A stretch of DNA of 64,000 nt from Aciduricibacillus chroicocephali (GCF_030762805.1 NZ_CP129113.1:572001-636000); one strand, 5' to 3'; counted from the stretch's first letter, positions 36,678 through 45,835 are shown. Made by a program: numbers and translations. Notes: generated from the sequence alone by a model not told the origin.

Positions 36678-37772
36678 ATGTTTTCAAAACGAGTATTAAT
36701 GTGTGCTGTTGCTGCAAGTGTTGCGATCCTTACTGCATGCGGAAACGGGGCAGAAAAAGATGCGGATGGCCGTTATGAGGTACGCGCACAGCGAGCCTTG
36801 AAAGTAGGACCAGAGCGGACAAAGGCGGATAATAGTAATACATATGAAGCGATTAAGCCGTCAAACAATGCAAAGAAGCTGATAAATCATTATACAGAAG
36901 AAGAGAAAAAGGATATGCCGATTCATGAGGCGCATGGCGATAGTCAAACAAGAAGTGTACCGCTTGGACAGACCCTTTTAAAAGGCAAAAGGGATTTATC
37001 AAACGGACCACTGAAAGATCATCGCCTCGTCGCTTATTATGGTACTCCCCTATCTCAAAATATGGGCATACTTGGCGAATATGAACCAGAGATTATGATG
37101 CAACGGTTGAAAAAACAGGCTGCTGTCTATTCAGAGTTAGATCCGGAACGACCTGCAATACCGACAATCGAACTAATCGCCACAGTTGCCCAGCGAAGTC
37201 CAGGACCTCAGGGTCTATACATCACGCCCCCGTCCAAAAAAGTTATAGATGAATATGTAAAGCTTGCGGAAAAACATGGTGCACTGCTTATGCTGGATGT
37301 ACAACTTGGCCGAGCTGATGTGATGACAGCGGTTAAAGAGGTGGAAGAATATTTACGTTTGCCTAACGTACATCTTGCCATTGATACGGAGTATAGCGTC
37401 GGTCCAGGGCAAGTTCCAGGAATGGATCTTGGTCATGTTGAGGGAGCAGACATTCAGGAAGCTGTTGAATATGTAGACCAAATCGTTCAAAAGGAGCATT
37501 TGCCAGATAAAGTTGTTCTCGTTCATCAGTTTGGCAATGGTATTGTCCGTAATAAGGAAGAAATTCATCCGACCAAACATGTGGAGGTTCCGCTTAACTA
37601 CGATGGATTTGGTGATGCTGCCATTAAGCAGAGTGCTTATGGAAAACTTGTTCGCAACGAGCCTATACAGTATGGCGGGTTTAAGCTTTTCCATAAAAAT
37701 GATAAACCGCTTATGACACCAAAACAGGTTCTGCAGCTGGATCCAGCGCCTGCCATGATTAATTATCAATAA
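36678..37772 (+). CDS. Lipoprotein with probable TIM-barrel-like domain, unknown function
   Basis: The protein has 364 residues. A type II signal peptide ends in the lipobox LTAC (Cys21), so it is membrane-anchored outside the cell. After a disordered linker to about residue 110, a folded domain begins VAYYGTPLSQNMGILG and shows alternating strands ending in acidic residues (IPTIELIATVAQ, LLMLDVQLGRADV, HLAIDTEYSVGPGQVPG, KVVLVHQFGNGIV). This pattern suggests a glycoside-hydrolase-like barrel. I do not know a characterised homologue. AGGAAGGGA precedes the ATG. Confidence 0.6.
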   Translation: MFSKRVLMCAVAASVAILTACGNGAEKDADGRYEVRAQRALKVGPERTKADNSNTYEAIKPSNNAKKLINHYTEEEKKDMPIHEAHGDSQTRSVPLGQTLLKGKRDLSNGPLKDHRLVAYYGTPLSQNMGILGEYEPEIMMQRLKKQAAVYSELDPERPAIPTIELIATVAQRSPGPQGLYITPPSKKVIDEYVKLAEKHGALLMLDVQLGRADVMTAVKEVEEYLRLPNVHLAIDTEYSVGPGQVPGMDLGHVEGADIQEAVEYVDQIVQKEHLPDKVVLVHQFGNGIVRNKEEIHPTKHVEVPLNYDGFGDAAIKQSAYGKLVRNEPIQYGGFKLFHKNDKPLMTPKQVLQLDPAPAMINYQ

Positions 37773-37802
37773 TATAAATCGGTTTGTGAATCTACTTTTA
37801 AC

Positions 37803-37850
37803 AAAACAAGCCCCTGCAGTTTGCTCAAAACTCTGCAGGGGCTTGTTTTC
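37803..37850. terminator. Bidirectional terminator, perfect 17-bp stem
   Basis: AAAACAAGCCCCTGCAG and its perfect complement between the lipoprotein gene and the convergent MerR gene. Confidence 0.93.
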
Positions 37851-37857
37851 TATTGAA

Positions 37858-38688
37858 TCAATCTAGCCTTTCCACTTCTACTTGTATTTTGGTCACATAC
37901 TGATCGATACTCTGCACAGCGACCTCGTCCAGCACGTATTCTTCATAGGCATTACCTTTTATTTTCAAGTTATTCTTTCTAAAATATTTCTTAATCCTCG
38001 TATATGTTTTGCCAATGGTAGCTTCGTCCCCAATGTGATAAGCGGTCACATAGAGTCCGGCTGGTCTTATGAAAACTGGACGTTCTGAATAAGAACTATC
38101 TGCTTCTATATACAAGTATTCATAGTTTTCGTAGTCCTCAGTGTCTAGTTGCGGCATTGCAATAAGAGCACCAATCGGATTTCCCTTGTTCAGTCCGAGG
38201 TGTTCAATATCTTTGCTGAATGCAGACAGTATTTTAACAAAAGCACGGTCTGAGCAATCAAGGAGAGAGGGACTTAAGTAAAGAGGGAGTGCTTCTTCAT
38301 TTTTTAGGACGATTTTTGAGAAGTCTGTTGCAAGTGCCAATTCAATTTGGGAGATTTTCGTATCAATGATTTTCTGAACGCGGCTGAGTTCGATTCGTTT
38401 TTTCTCCAACTCTTTTGATTTGCGCGCAAGCAGGCTATTCAACTCATCTGGAGTCTTATCCTGAAGAAATGATTTAATCTCTTTTAATGGCATTCCGAGA
38501 GTTTTAAGCAATTCAATGACTGTGTAGACGCCATATTGTTGGAAAGTATAAAAACGATATCCTTTTTCATTTCTGAATTCAGGTGAGAGCAAACCAATCT
38601 CATCATAATGAAAGAGTGTTTTCTTCTTAACATTACATAGATTGGCGAATTCTCCAGTTGTGAAATATTTACCTCTGTCTTCGCTCAT
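37858..38688 (-). CDS. MerR family multidrug-responsive regulator (BltR/BmrR-like)
   Basis: The 276 residues begin with a MerR winged-helix domain (YFTTGEFANLCNVKKKTLFHYDEIGLLSPEFRNEKGYRFYTFQQ), followed by a coiled-coil dimer helix (about 80-125). A C-terminal effector domain of about 150 residues is similar in size to the GyrI-like domain of BmrR and BltR. It lies divergent to a BltD-like acetyltransferase and a MATE pump, and the 38703-38733 promoter shows a MerR dyad in a 19-bp spacer. It probably activates that operon upon ligand binding. Confidence 0.85.
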   Translation of the reverse strand: MSEDRGKYFTTGEFANLCNVKKKTLFHYDEIGLLSPEFRNEKGYRFYTFQQYGVYTVIELLKTLGMPLKEIKSFLQDKTPDELNSLLARKSKELEKKRIELSRVQKIIDTKISQIELALATDFSKIVLKNEEALPLYLSPSLLDCSDRAFVKILSAFSKDIEHLGLNKGNPIGALIAMPQLDTEDYENYEYLYIEADSSYSERPVFIRPAGLYVTAYHIGDEATIGKTYTRIKKYFRKNNLKIKGNAYEEYVLDEVAVQSIDQYVTKIQVEVERLD

Positions 38689-38702
38689 TTTAAATCAGCT
38701 CC

Positions 38703-38733
38703 TTGACTATCCGGTTACTGGATACTTTAGTAT
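38703..38733 (+). promoter_or_regulatory. MerR-type promoter with 19-bp spacer and dyad operator
   Basis: TTGACT (38703-38708) and TAGTAT (38728-38733) are 19 bases apart, the overlong spacer typical of MerR-activated promoters. The spacer holds the near-perfect dyad TATCCGGTTACTGGATA (38708-38724). It points to the GNAT-MATE operon. Confidence 0.78.
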
Positions 38734-38785
38734 TTATGTTAGCACAAAAGCAAGTGTGTCATAAATATGAAAGGGTCTGAAAATC

Positions 38786-39265
38786 ATGATTGGGATTCAC
38801 AATGTAACGGAAGAGAATTACCGAAGCATACTAAAACTGGAAGTATCAGAGGGGCAGGAAGATTTCATCGAAACTCCGTATGAATGCTTGGAAGAAGCGG
38901 CAGAGTGCAAATTGTATAAGCTCGTTGGCTTGTCTATTGACGGTGATTTTGCAGGCTTTGCCATGTACGGATATTTTCCCGCAGAGAAAGCAGAAATAAG
39001 TGGAAGACTGTGGATCGACCGCTTTCTTGTCGATGGGAATTTTCAGGGGAAGGGTCTCGGGAAAAAGTTTTTCCAGGCTATCATCCAACAGGTGGAATCA
39101 GAATATGGAAAGCAGCCAATCTATCTTAGTGTCTATGCGCAGAATAGTGTTGCAATCCGTATGTATGAGAAGTTCGGTTTTATTCCTACTGGTGAACAAG
39201 ATGTGAACGGTGAATTAATCATGGTTAGAAGCCTCGAGCAAGGAGCATGCAATTTGCATGTATAA
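38786..39265 (+). CDS. BltD-like spermidine/spermine N-acetyltransferase
   Basis: This 159-residue GNAT protein has motif A in RFLVDGNFQGKGLGKKFFQ (RxxGxG/A with LWIDRF before it) and the C-terminal YLSVYAQNSVAIRMYEKFGFIPTGE. The arrangement closely follows BltD/PaiA-type polyamine acetyltransferases of Bacillus. It would acetylate spermidine or spermine, or a drug. It is the first gene of a two-gene operon with a MATE pump 11 bases downstream, under a MerR-type promoter. Polyamine specificity is inferred. Confidence 0.78.
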   Translation: MIGIHNVTEENYRSILKLEVSEGQEDFIETPYECLEEAAECKLYKLVGLSIDGDFAGFAMYGYFPAEKAEISGRLWIDRFLVDGNFQGKGLGKKFFQAIIQQVESEYGKQPIYLSVYAQNSVAIRMYEKFGFIPTGEQDVNGELIMVRSLEQGACNLHV

Positions 39266-39276
39266 GGTGACGATAA

Positions 39277-40614
39277 ATGAATGAGTTAAAAAATACACCC
39301 GTACGGAAACTGTTTATAACTTATCTAGTTCCTTCAGTACTTGGATTAATGCTCATGTCAGTCAATATTCTGATTGATGGTATTTTTGTCAGTAAAGGGG
39401 TTGGAGCGGAGGCGCTTGCGGGCGTTAACATTGCTGTACCAGTCTATTCCATTCTGCTCGCGCTTTCTCTATGGATTGGCATTGGAGGCGGCACACTCTA
39501 CTCTATTGCTGGAGGAAGAGGGGATTGGAAGGAAGCGCGTCAATATTTCACACAAAGTTTAGTCTGGGCAATTGGCATCGTCGGTACGATTATCTTGCTC
39601 TGTCTATGGAAAGAGAAGGAATTGGCTCTACTGTTTGGAGCGGATAAAGAGATCTTGCCGTATGTACTGGATTATCTGCATATTATTGTACTCTACGGAC
39701 TTGTCTATGTCCTTGAAAATATTTTAAGTATTTTCATACGAAATGATGGCAACCCGAAACTTGCAATGTCGGGTCTGATTGTGAACTCGGTACTGAATAT
39801 TATCCTAAACTACATTTTTATTTTTCAGTTTGGCTGGGGAATCAAAGGGGCGGCATATGCAACAATCATTGCAACTTTTGTAGGTGTCATAGTGATGTGC
39901 TCCCACTTCCTTCGTAAAAAGAGCCAGTTGGGATTCGTCCCGTTTACACCTGATCTGCGTAAATTAAAAGAAATACTGACAATAGGTTTTCCAAGCTTCA
40001 TTGCGGAAGGAACAGCTGCTGTAATGACAGTCGGCTATAATGTAACCTTTATGTCATACGTCGGAAAAATTGGTATTACCGCTTTTGCGGCTGTCAATTA
40101 TTTGCACGCCGTTTTTCTGATGTTCTTTCTTGCTGTTGGTGCAGCGATTCAGCCACTCGTCAGCTATCATCATGGAGCGGGACTGCATACCCGAGCTAAG
40201 CAATTCCGAAAATATGCTCTTGTCACAGGTGCGGTCTTTGGGGTAATTGTCTTTGGGGTCTGTCTGTTATTTGGCAAACAGCTCGCTAGTTTGTTCAACG
40301 TAACAGGAGGGGCTTTGCTCTCCTATACAGTTACAGGGCTTACCTTATTCACAACAGGTTATTTGTTCCTATCCATTAACATGGTTTGGGCTGAGTATTG
40401 CCAAGCGATCAAGCGGACAAGGGCTGCAACGATTATCATTTTGCTGCGGAGTATTGTATTTTTCCTTCCGTTGCTATGGCTGCTTCCGGAGCTTTTCGGA
40501 AAATGGGCGATATGGTTAGCGCTGCCGGGCGCTGAATTTTTGACAGCGGCTTCTATTTTTATCATTCTTGGTTACCAGAGAAAAGCTGAAAGGTCAGTAA
40601 AAGAAGTAAATTAA
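39277..40614 (+). CDS. MATE family multidrug efflux transporter
   Basis: This 445-residue, 12-helix transporter has two homologous six-helix halves. The N-terminal TPVRKLFITYLVPSVLGLMLMSVNILIDGIFVSKGVGAEALAGVNIAVP and the second-half FLSINMVWAEYCQAIKRTRAATIIILLR are typical of MepA-like MATE pumps (Na+- or H+-coupled). Unlike the B. subtilis blt operon, where the pump is MFS, here a MATE pump sits beside the BltD-like gene. TAAGGTGACGATAA precedes the ATG; it begins 11 bases after the GNAT stop. Confidence 0.9.
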   Translation: MNELKNTPVRKLFITYLVPSVLGLMLMSVNILIDGIFVSKGVGAEALAGVNIAVPVYSILLALSLWIGIGGGTLYSIAGGRGDWKEARQYFTQSLVWAIGIVGTIILLCLWKEKELALLFGADKEILPYVLDYLHIIVLYGLVYVLENILSIFIRNDGNPKLAMSGLIVNSVLNIILNYIFIFQFGWGIKGAAYATIIATFVGVIVMCSHFLRKKSQLGFVPFTPDLRKLKEILTIGFPSFIAEGTAAVMTVGYNVTFMSYVGKIGITAFAAVNYLHAVFLMFFLAVGAAIQPLVSYHHGAGLHTRAKQFRKYALVTGAVFGVIVFGVCLLFGKQLASLFNVTGGALLSYTVTGLTLFTTGYLFLSINMVWAEYCQAIKRTRAATIIILLRSIVFFLPLLWLLPELFGKWAIWLALPGAEFLTAASIFIILGYQRKAERSVKEVN

Positions 40615-40664
40615 AAGATGAAGCACTGCAGGAATTGGCTATTCCGAATTTGCTTCATCTTTTT
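40613..40664. terminator. Terminator after MATE gene
   Basis: AAAAGATGAAGCA / TGCTTCATCTTTT with a 25-base loop; it also overlaps the 3' end of the convergent NERD gene. Confidence 0.8.
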
Positions 40665-41374
40665 CTGCGTTGGATCATTGTGACGACATTGTTACCTCGT
40701 AATTTGTTCTCGTTAATGTTATGGATATGTTTTTCTTTGATTGTATGGTCGGCATGCGTATAACAATTCAATAAGGTGTAAAAGCCATCAATTTCTTCAG
40801 GTACGAGGCAGGCTGGTGAAGCGAGCAAATTTTCTTTTATTTTTAGTGCAAGACGATTCCTTTTCAATACAGTTATGTCCTTTGTGTGGACAGTCACTTT
40901 CTTTAAGGTACAGCGTTCACTAAAAACAATAAAGGATTTAAACAAATGATTGTTTTCAATTCCGAGTAATTGTCTAATCGCCCGGATATGACCGGCATTT
41001 TGCATAATAGGATTGTAGAAGCGGTTTTTATTTCGGGGACTGAACACCTGTGTCCATTGCTTTTGCTTTTCATCTCCAAAAATCCATCCGCCAAAATTCT
41101 TAGACTCAACTACATAGAAACCTTTTTCGGTAATCATGACCAAATCGATTTCAGTCATTGTTCCATCTTTCTTAGGTATGTATAAATTGGTTAAGATGCG
41201 CTTATAGCCAGGGACCTTTTCTAATATGGAATATGTCTTGTATTCTCCATAAATACCTTTATCAAGGAATGTCCTCAAGAATGGATTACCGCTTTCCTGA
41301 GAATAGCTTTTATGTTTTTTTAGCTGTACAAGGAAGGCTGCGAGAAGAACAAAACAAATGAGAAGACCTGCCAA
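40655..41374 (-). CDS. Membrane-anchored NERD nuclease-related protein
   Basis: This 239-residue protein has an N-terminal helix (LAGLLICFVLLAAFLVQL), then a NERD domain: FLDKGIYGEYKTYSILEKV, RILTNLYIPKKDGTMTEIDLVMITEKGFYVVESKNFGG, containing the restriction-endonuclease-like E...D-x(n)-E-x-K pattern (TEIDLV...VESKN). Family members are thought to bind or cut nucleic acid; biological role unknown. The frame starts at GTG 41383, but a GAGGTGG RBS favours the TTG at 41374. Confidence 0.82.
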   Translation of the reverse strand: MAGLLICFVLLAAFLVQLKKHKSYSQESGNPFLRTFLDKGIYGEYKTYSILEKVPGYKRILTNLYIPKKDGTMTEIDLVMITEKGFYVVESKNFGGWIFGDEKQKQWTQVFSPRNKNRFYNPIMQNAGHIRAIRQLLGIENNHLFKSFIVFSERCTLKKVTVHTKDITVLKRNRLALKIKENLLASPACLVPEEIDGFYTLLNCYTHADHTIKEKHIHNINENKLRGNNVVTMIQRRKR

Positions 41375-41430
41375 TATTTCCACCTCGCCATATTGTGAAT
41401 ATTCTTATCATACTATATTCGGTCGTGTTT

Positions 41431-41456
41431 GTTTTTGTTTTTTAGGAAAAGGGAAC
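41431..41456 (+). promoter_or_regulatory. Sigma-B-type promoter before aldehyde dehydrogenase
   Basis: GTTTTT, 14 bases, GGGAAC. It lies 38 bases before the ATG at 41494. B. subtilis aldY is a known sigma-B-controlled aldehyde dehydrogenase, which fits. Confidence 0.45.
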
Positions 41457-41493
41457 TGGATTGAATCATATGTTCATAGAAGGAGTCCTGAAA

Positions 41494-42921
41494 ATGAGAG
41501 ACAGATTACAGCATTATATAAATGGCGAATGGGTCGATTCTACAGGTTCTGAAACGACAGAAGTCCTGAATCCCGCCACTGAAGAAGTTATAGGTCACAT
41601 CAGTCTCGGAAAAGAAGAGGATCTTGACAAGGCAGTAAAAGCAGCACGAGCTGCATTCCCTGCTTTTTCTCGTACTACGAGGGAAGAGAGGATTGACCTG
41701 CTGGATAAGATTGTTGATGCTTATGAACGCAGAAAAGATGAAATTATTGAGGTCATCACACTGGAACTTGGCTCACCAGTGAAAAAGTCGGAAGAAGTCC
41801 ATTATGCAATGGGGTATAACCACTTCAAACAGGCTGCTAAAGAACTGAAAACATTCCAATTTACTGACAAACGAGAGAACTCCACTGTTGTAAAAGAATC
41901 CATTGGGGTGAGCGGTCTGATTACACCTTGGAACTTCCCAACGAATCAGACGACTACGAAGATTGCCAGTGCGCTTGCTGCAGGAAGTCCAATGGTTCTG
42001 AAACCTGCAGAAATTACACCTTATGCTGCAATGATTCTTGCTGAAATCTTCGATGAGGTTGGCGTACCAAAAGGTGTATTTAATCTTGTGAACGGGACAG
42101 GAGAAACGATTGGGAACGGCATAAGTTCTCACCCGGATATCGATTTTGTATCGTTTACAGGATCTGTGCCAGTTGGGACAAAAATTATGGAAAATGCTGC
42201 TCAGACGATAAAGAAAGTCGCACTGGAGCTTGGTGGCAAGTCTCCACTTATCGTACTTGAGGATGCTGATCCGGAATATGCTGCCAACACAGCTGTCTCC
42301 CATATTATGAGCAATACTGGGCAGGTATGTTCGGCGGCAACACGCATTATCGTTCCAAAACAAATGAAAGAGGAATTCGAAAAGGCCCTCGAAAAGGTAC
42401 TGCCTACTTACAAAGTCGGCGACCCGCAAGACCGTAATACATTCACAGGGCCTCTTGTTGCCGAGAAAATTTGGAATCGAGTACAGGAATATATCCAGAA
42501 AGGCATTGATGAGGGAGCTACGCTTCTTGCGGGCGGAACAGGCAAACCAGACGGGCTTGAAAAAGGATACTTTGCTAAGCCGACCATCTTTACAGATGTG
42601 AAAAATGATATGACAATTGCGCGCGAAGAAATTTTCGGCCCTGTCATGTCGGTCATCTATTCAGATTCATTGGATAATGCGATTGAGATTGCGAATGACA
42701 CAGACTATGGGTTGGCAGGCTACGTGGTCGGCAAGGACAAAAAGACACTTGCACAAGTTGCAAAAAGTATCCGCGCTGGTCGTATTACAATCAACAATGC
42801 AAAAAGTGACTTCTCAGCACCATTCGGAGGATACAAGCAATCCGGAATTGGCCGTGAATGGGGAAACTTCGGCATTGAGGAGTATCTTGAGCCAAAAGCG
42901 ATTCTTGGAATGGAAGAATAA
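41494..42921 (+). CDS. NAD(P)-dependent aldehyde dehydrogenase
   Basis: The 475 residues show the ALDH layout: cofactor motif [29 protein letters not shown], the general base in [13 protein letters not shown] (Glu), the nucleophile Cys in [12 protein letters not shown], and the C-terminal [13 protein letters not shown]. Substrate range is not visible; the sequence resembles the AldY/YcbD-type broad-specificity enzymes. ATG at 41494 follows AAGGAG; upstream in-frame ATGs lie at or before the predicted promoter start. A sigma-B-like box upstream suggests stress induction. Confidence 0.9.
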   Translation: MRDRLQHYINGEWVDSTGSETTEVLNPATEEVIGHISLGKEEDLDKAVKAARAAFPAFSRTTREERIDLLDKIVDAYERRKDEIIEVITLELGSPVKKSEEVHYAMGYNHFKQAAKELKTFQFTDKRENSTVVKESIGVSGLITPWNFPTNQTTTKIASALAAGSPMVLKPAEITPYAAMILAEIFDEVGVPKGVFNLVNGTGETIGNGISSHPDIDFVSFTGSVPVGTKIMENAAQTIKKVALELGGKSPLIVLEDADPEYAANTAVSHIMSNTGQVCSAATRIIVPKQMKEEFEKALEKVLPTYKVGDPQDRNTFTGPLVAEKIWNRVQEYIQKGIDEGATLLAGGTGKPDGLEKGYFAKPTIFTDVKNDMTIAREEIFGPVMSVIYSDSLDNAIEIANDTDYGLAGYVVGKDKKTLAQVAKSIRAGRITINNAKSDFSAPFGGYKQSGIGREWGNFGIEEYLEPKAILGMEE

Positions 42922-42938
42922 ATAGATTTTCGAAGCTG

Positions 42939-42983
42939 AAGCGGCGAAGTGACCTCTCTATTGAGAACATTTCGCCGCTTTTG
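42939..42983. terminator. Terminator of aldehyde dehydrogenase gene
   Basis: AAGCGGCGAA / TTCGCCGCTT followed by TT, a 22-base loop; convergent with the EcsC gene. Confidence 0.75.
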
Positions 42984-42995
42984 ATTTTAATGCGA

Positions 42996-43712
42996 TTAAC
43001 TTCCAATGGAATGGAGTGCGCGCATACGATAGGCATTCATTGCAGTTTCACCAAGCTGCTCCATTAAGTTATGGTTCGCATATGCACCAACAATGGCTCC
43101 AAAACCTGGAATGAGCTGGAGCAGTTTCGCTAAGTCGATATAATCACGGTATTCTTGCTGGAACACTTGCCAGTCCATATCAAGGATGGCATGTTTATAA
43201 ATTTCCCAATTCTCAATGACTTCCAGAGTTTCACGGCGCTTTTCGGTATTTGAAAAGGCAAGCTGGAAGATATGAAGAAGGAAGAGCCGTTCTTCATATT
43301 GGTGAGGATTATATCCGTACACTGCAGCAGTCTCATAAAGGAATTTCATTTTAATGGAGAGCAGGAGCGGAAAGTCCGCGATTCCGAGCAAAATTCCGCC
43401 AAAGCCTGTTCCTGCACCTTCTGCGACAGCGGCTTTTTGATATGTGGCTAACTTTTCTCTGAACAGTTGATCTTGTTCGAATAGGGTTGAAGGAGCGGCA
43501 GCCTGCCGGGATAAAACACTAGCCCCTGTAAGGATTGATTTAATAAATGCTTTTATGGCCACAGTAATCGCTTGATGTATTTTCTGTGGGATGACGGAAT
43601 TTATCTTGTTTTGAACATTTTTGGACATGCGTTTCATAAGATGAGGATTTTGGAGTTGCTTTTTCTTCCACATCTGTATTTCTTTTTGGACAATTTCTTC
43701 ATAGCTTGTCAT
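42996..43712 (-). CDS. EcsC family protein
   Basis: This 238-residue protein has the EcsC pattern: AEGAGTGFGGILLGIADFPLLLSIKMKFLYETAAVYGYNP in the centre and LIPGFGAIVGAYANHNLMEQLGETAMNAYRMR at the end. It has amphipathic glycine-rich segments rather than clear transmembrane helices. In B. subtilis ecsC is linked to the EcsAB exporter, but here the gene stands alone. Function unknown. AGGAGG precedes the ATG. Confidence 0.85.
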   Translation of the reverse strand: MTSYEEIVQKEIQMWKKKQLQNPHLMKRMSKNVQNKINSVIPQKIHQAITVAIKAFIKSILTGASVLSRQAAAPSTLFEQDQLFREKLATYQKAAVAEGAGTGFGGILLGIADFPLLLSIKMKFLYETAAVYGYNPHQYEERLFLLHIFQLAFSNTEKRRETLEVIENWEIYKHAILDMDWQVFQQEYRDYIDLAKLLQLIPGFGAIVGAYANHNLMEQLGETAMNAYRMRALHSIGS

Positions 43713-43864
43713 AAGAAACCTCCTGATCCTATTATGATTATTTTTAAAATTATACTTATGTCACAGGATATCCACAGAAACTTTACGCAAGAGCATAATG
43801 CACCTTCTGCGAATTGCAGTACGGTCGTACCAACTTGTATAATGTCTGAAAAAGGAGGGACCTA

Positions 43865-44047
43865 ATGTTCAAAAAACTGATTAGACAGTTCATGCATGGA
43901 AGCAGTGAACGAAGACGCGGGTACTATTATGATAGCAGTAAGCGAAAGCATCATTACTATAAATCCGGCAGCAGTGGGCGCCACAGGCACAACCCGCTCA
44001 GTGGCAGCAAACGATATAAACGAAAAGGCTGGGGAAGCAGCAGTTAA
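43865..44047 (+). CDS. Small basic Tyr/Ser/His-rich protein, 60 aa
   Basis: Not recognised. A strong AAAGGAGG precedes the ATG, and TTGCAG-N18-TATAAT is a plausible sigma-A promoter at about 43816-43845. After a helical start (FKKLIRQFMHG) the rest is low complexity, dominated by Ser, Arg, Lys, His, Tyr and Gly (RRRGYYYDSSKRKHHYYKSG), with no Cys. Its TAA overlaps the reverse-strand TAA of the kinase gene. A nucleic-acid- or wall-binding role would fit the charge but is a guess. Confidence 0.6.
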   Translation: MFKKLIRQFMHGSSERRRGYYYDSSKRKHHYYKSGSSGRHRHNPLSGSKRYKRKGWGSSS

Positions 44048-44811
44048 TTGGATGTTGCCTTAATAGCGGCTAGAAGATCTTTGCGAAGCTCATCAGCATT
44101 TTCATATGGTTGAATTAGTCCAAGAAGCTTTTTTAGCATATGGACTGTTTCTCCTGACAGCGACAGCTCTTCCGTCCAAGGAAGGGCTTTTTTCTGTTTT
44201 GAATTAAACGTAGTGTAGAGCAGATAGAGCAATACGTCCCCCATATCATAATAATCCTGTTTTCGCATTTCTTTTTGCACAGTCTCTGGCTCCGATGCTG
44301 CATCCACTGCCAGTCCAAAATCTATTAAATAGGTATTTCCATTTTTTAGCATTATATTTGGAATGCGCAAGTCCAAATGATACACATGCTGTTCATGAAG
44401 AAACTCAATAATATCCACTAAAGAAGACAAAAGAAGAAGTGCTTCATTTTCAGTAAAGGTGCTGTCAGAGACAAATATTTTCTCCTCTGCATTCTCGCCT
44501 TCAATGTAATCCATAACATAGATTGCAGCTTGTTCATGAAGGAAATGATCATGAAGTTTTGGAATACCTGGATGGTCGAGCTTCTTTAGCAAATCAATTT
44601 CCCTTATGAACATCTCGTTCTCCTTTAGCTTGCTTGGCCGCAATTGCTTGACCACTCGATATTCGGAAGCATTTAAATCTCTGCACAGGTAGGCCATGCC
44701 GTAGCTGCCTGTTCCAATCAGCTCTACAATCTTATAGCATCCTTTTAAAACAGTTCCTTTTTGGAAAGGGCGGTCAGCAAAATAACGGTAAGTTTTCCTA
44801 AGCACATTCAT
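44044..44811 (-). CDS. Hanks-type protein kinase, YbdM/PrkD-like
   Basis: The 255 residues comprise a compact kinase domain with no transmembrane segment or PASTA repeats. Visible elements are the Gly-rich loop IGTGSYGMAY, VVK (ATP-binding Lys in RVVKQL), the catalytic loop YHLDLRIPNIML (HRD replaced by HLD, Asp and Asn kept) and IDFGLA (DFG). This DLRIPN form matches B. subtilis YbdM. AAGGAG lies rather far (about 17 bases) from the ATG. It is convergent with the 60-aa gene, with overlapping stop codons. Confidence 0.85.
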   Translation of the reverse strand: MNVLRKTYRYFADRPFQKGTVLKGCYKIVELIGTGSYGMAYLCRDLNASEYRVVKQLRPSKLKENEMFIREIDLLKKLDHPGIPKLHDHFLHEQAAIYVMDYIEGENAEEKIFVSDSTFTENEALLLLSSLVDIIEFLHEQHVYHLDLRIPNIMLKNGNTYLIDFGLAVDAASEPETVQKEMRKQDYYDMGDVLLYLLYTTFNSKQKKALPWTEELSLSGETVHMLKKLLGLIQPYENADELRKDLLAAIKATSN

Positions 44812-44995
44812 AATTGAAAAGGATTCAGCTCCTTATAATTCGGTACGGGCTATTCATTTTTTTATATTGTACATGATAATCGAGTCATGTTCAGTCATGA
44901 CAATAGAAAAATGTTTATAGACAGATGAAGGACCGGGCAATTAATATAATATATGTTGCATCAAGAGATATCACATGAGAAGGAGGTACATCATT

Positions 44996-45829
44996 TTGAA
45001 AAAATTAGCCGCAGATCTACTAATGGTAATTCTGGGATCACTTATATATGCCCTTGCACTTACATTGCTTGCTATTCCAAGTGACTTGGCTGAAGGTGGG
45101 GTTCCCGGAGCTGCGATTCTGCTTCACTATGCATTTGACTGGTCCCCTGGACTTATCACCTTTATTTTGACTGCCAGTCTGATGGTTATCGGTTTCCGTT
45201 CTTTGCCGCGCAAATCGATTGCCTTATCCATCCTTACAGCCCCGCTGATTTCTTTCTTCATGTACATTTCAGAAGGACGGGCAGATGCGCTTGGTGATCC
45301 GCTTACTGCTGCCATTTTTGCAGGTTTCTTCATCGGTATAGGCTCAGGACTTATTTATCGTACGGGAAGTTCAATGGGAGGGACGAGCCTGATCGCCCAA
45401 ATGTGCAAAAAATCACTTGGCTGGGATCTTGTTCGAACTATTTTTGTATTGGATACACTTGTTGTCCTATCTGGCCTTTTCGTCATCGGACCGCTCCATA
45501 CAATGTATACAATTATCGCACTCTTCATCGGCAAGAAGGCAACAGACCTTGTTGTGGATGGACTTGACCCGCGTAAAGCAGTAAGTGTCATATCCGATGA
45601 AGCATCCAATATTGCGGATGCGATTGTCAGCCAGATGAATACGAGCGTGACAGTGTTCAAAGGCAGAGGCGGTTATTTGAAACAGGACAAAGATATGACT
45701 TATATCATTATTAATAAATATCAACTTATGAAACTGAAGAACATTATTGCTGCTATAGATGATAAAGCATTTGTCGTTGTCCATGATGTTCGCGAAGTGC
45801 AAGGTGGCAGTTTTTCAAGAATACGCTAA
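44996..45829 (+). CDS. YitT family membrane protein
   Basis: This 277-residue protein has five hydrophobic segments (about residues 5-175), then the soluble DUF2179 domain (about 190-277, ending FVVVHDVREVQGGSF). The layout DLAEGGVPGAAILLHYAF, YRTGSSMGGTSLIAQM, KKATDLVVDGLDPRKAVSVIS is typical of YitT-type proteins, of unknown function. TTG at 44996 follows AGAAGGAGG correctly; an ATG at 44975 lies before that RBS and is rejected. Confidence 0.88.
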   Translation: MKKLAADLLMVILGSLIYALALTLLAIPSDLAEGGVPGAAILLHYAFDWSPGLITFILTASLMVIGFRSLPRKSIALSILTAPLISFFMYISEGRADALGDPLTAAIFAGFFIGIGSGLIYRTGSSMGGTSLIAQMCKKSLGWDLVRTIFVLDTLVVLSGLFVIGPLHTMYTIIALFIGKKATDLVVDGLDPRKAVSVISDEASNIADAIVSQMNTSVTVFKGRGGYLKQDKDMTYIIINKYQLMKLKNIIAAIDDKAFVVVHDVREVQGGSFSRIR

Positions 45830-45835
45830 TTACCT

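Noticed and set aside
43865-44811. Toxin-antitoxin pair (60-aa basic protein and kinase)
   Set aside because: The genes are convergent, with no shared promoter and no TA motif; the kinase is of a known housekeeping-like type.
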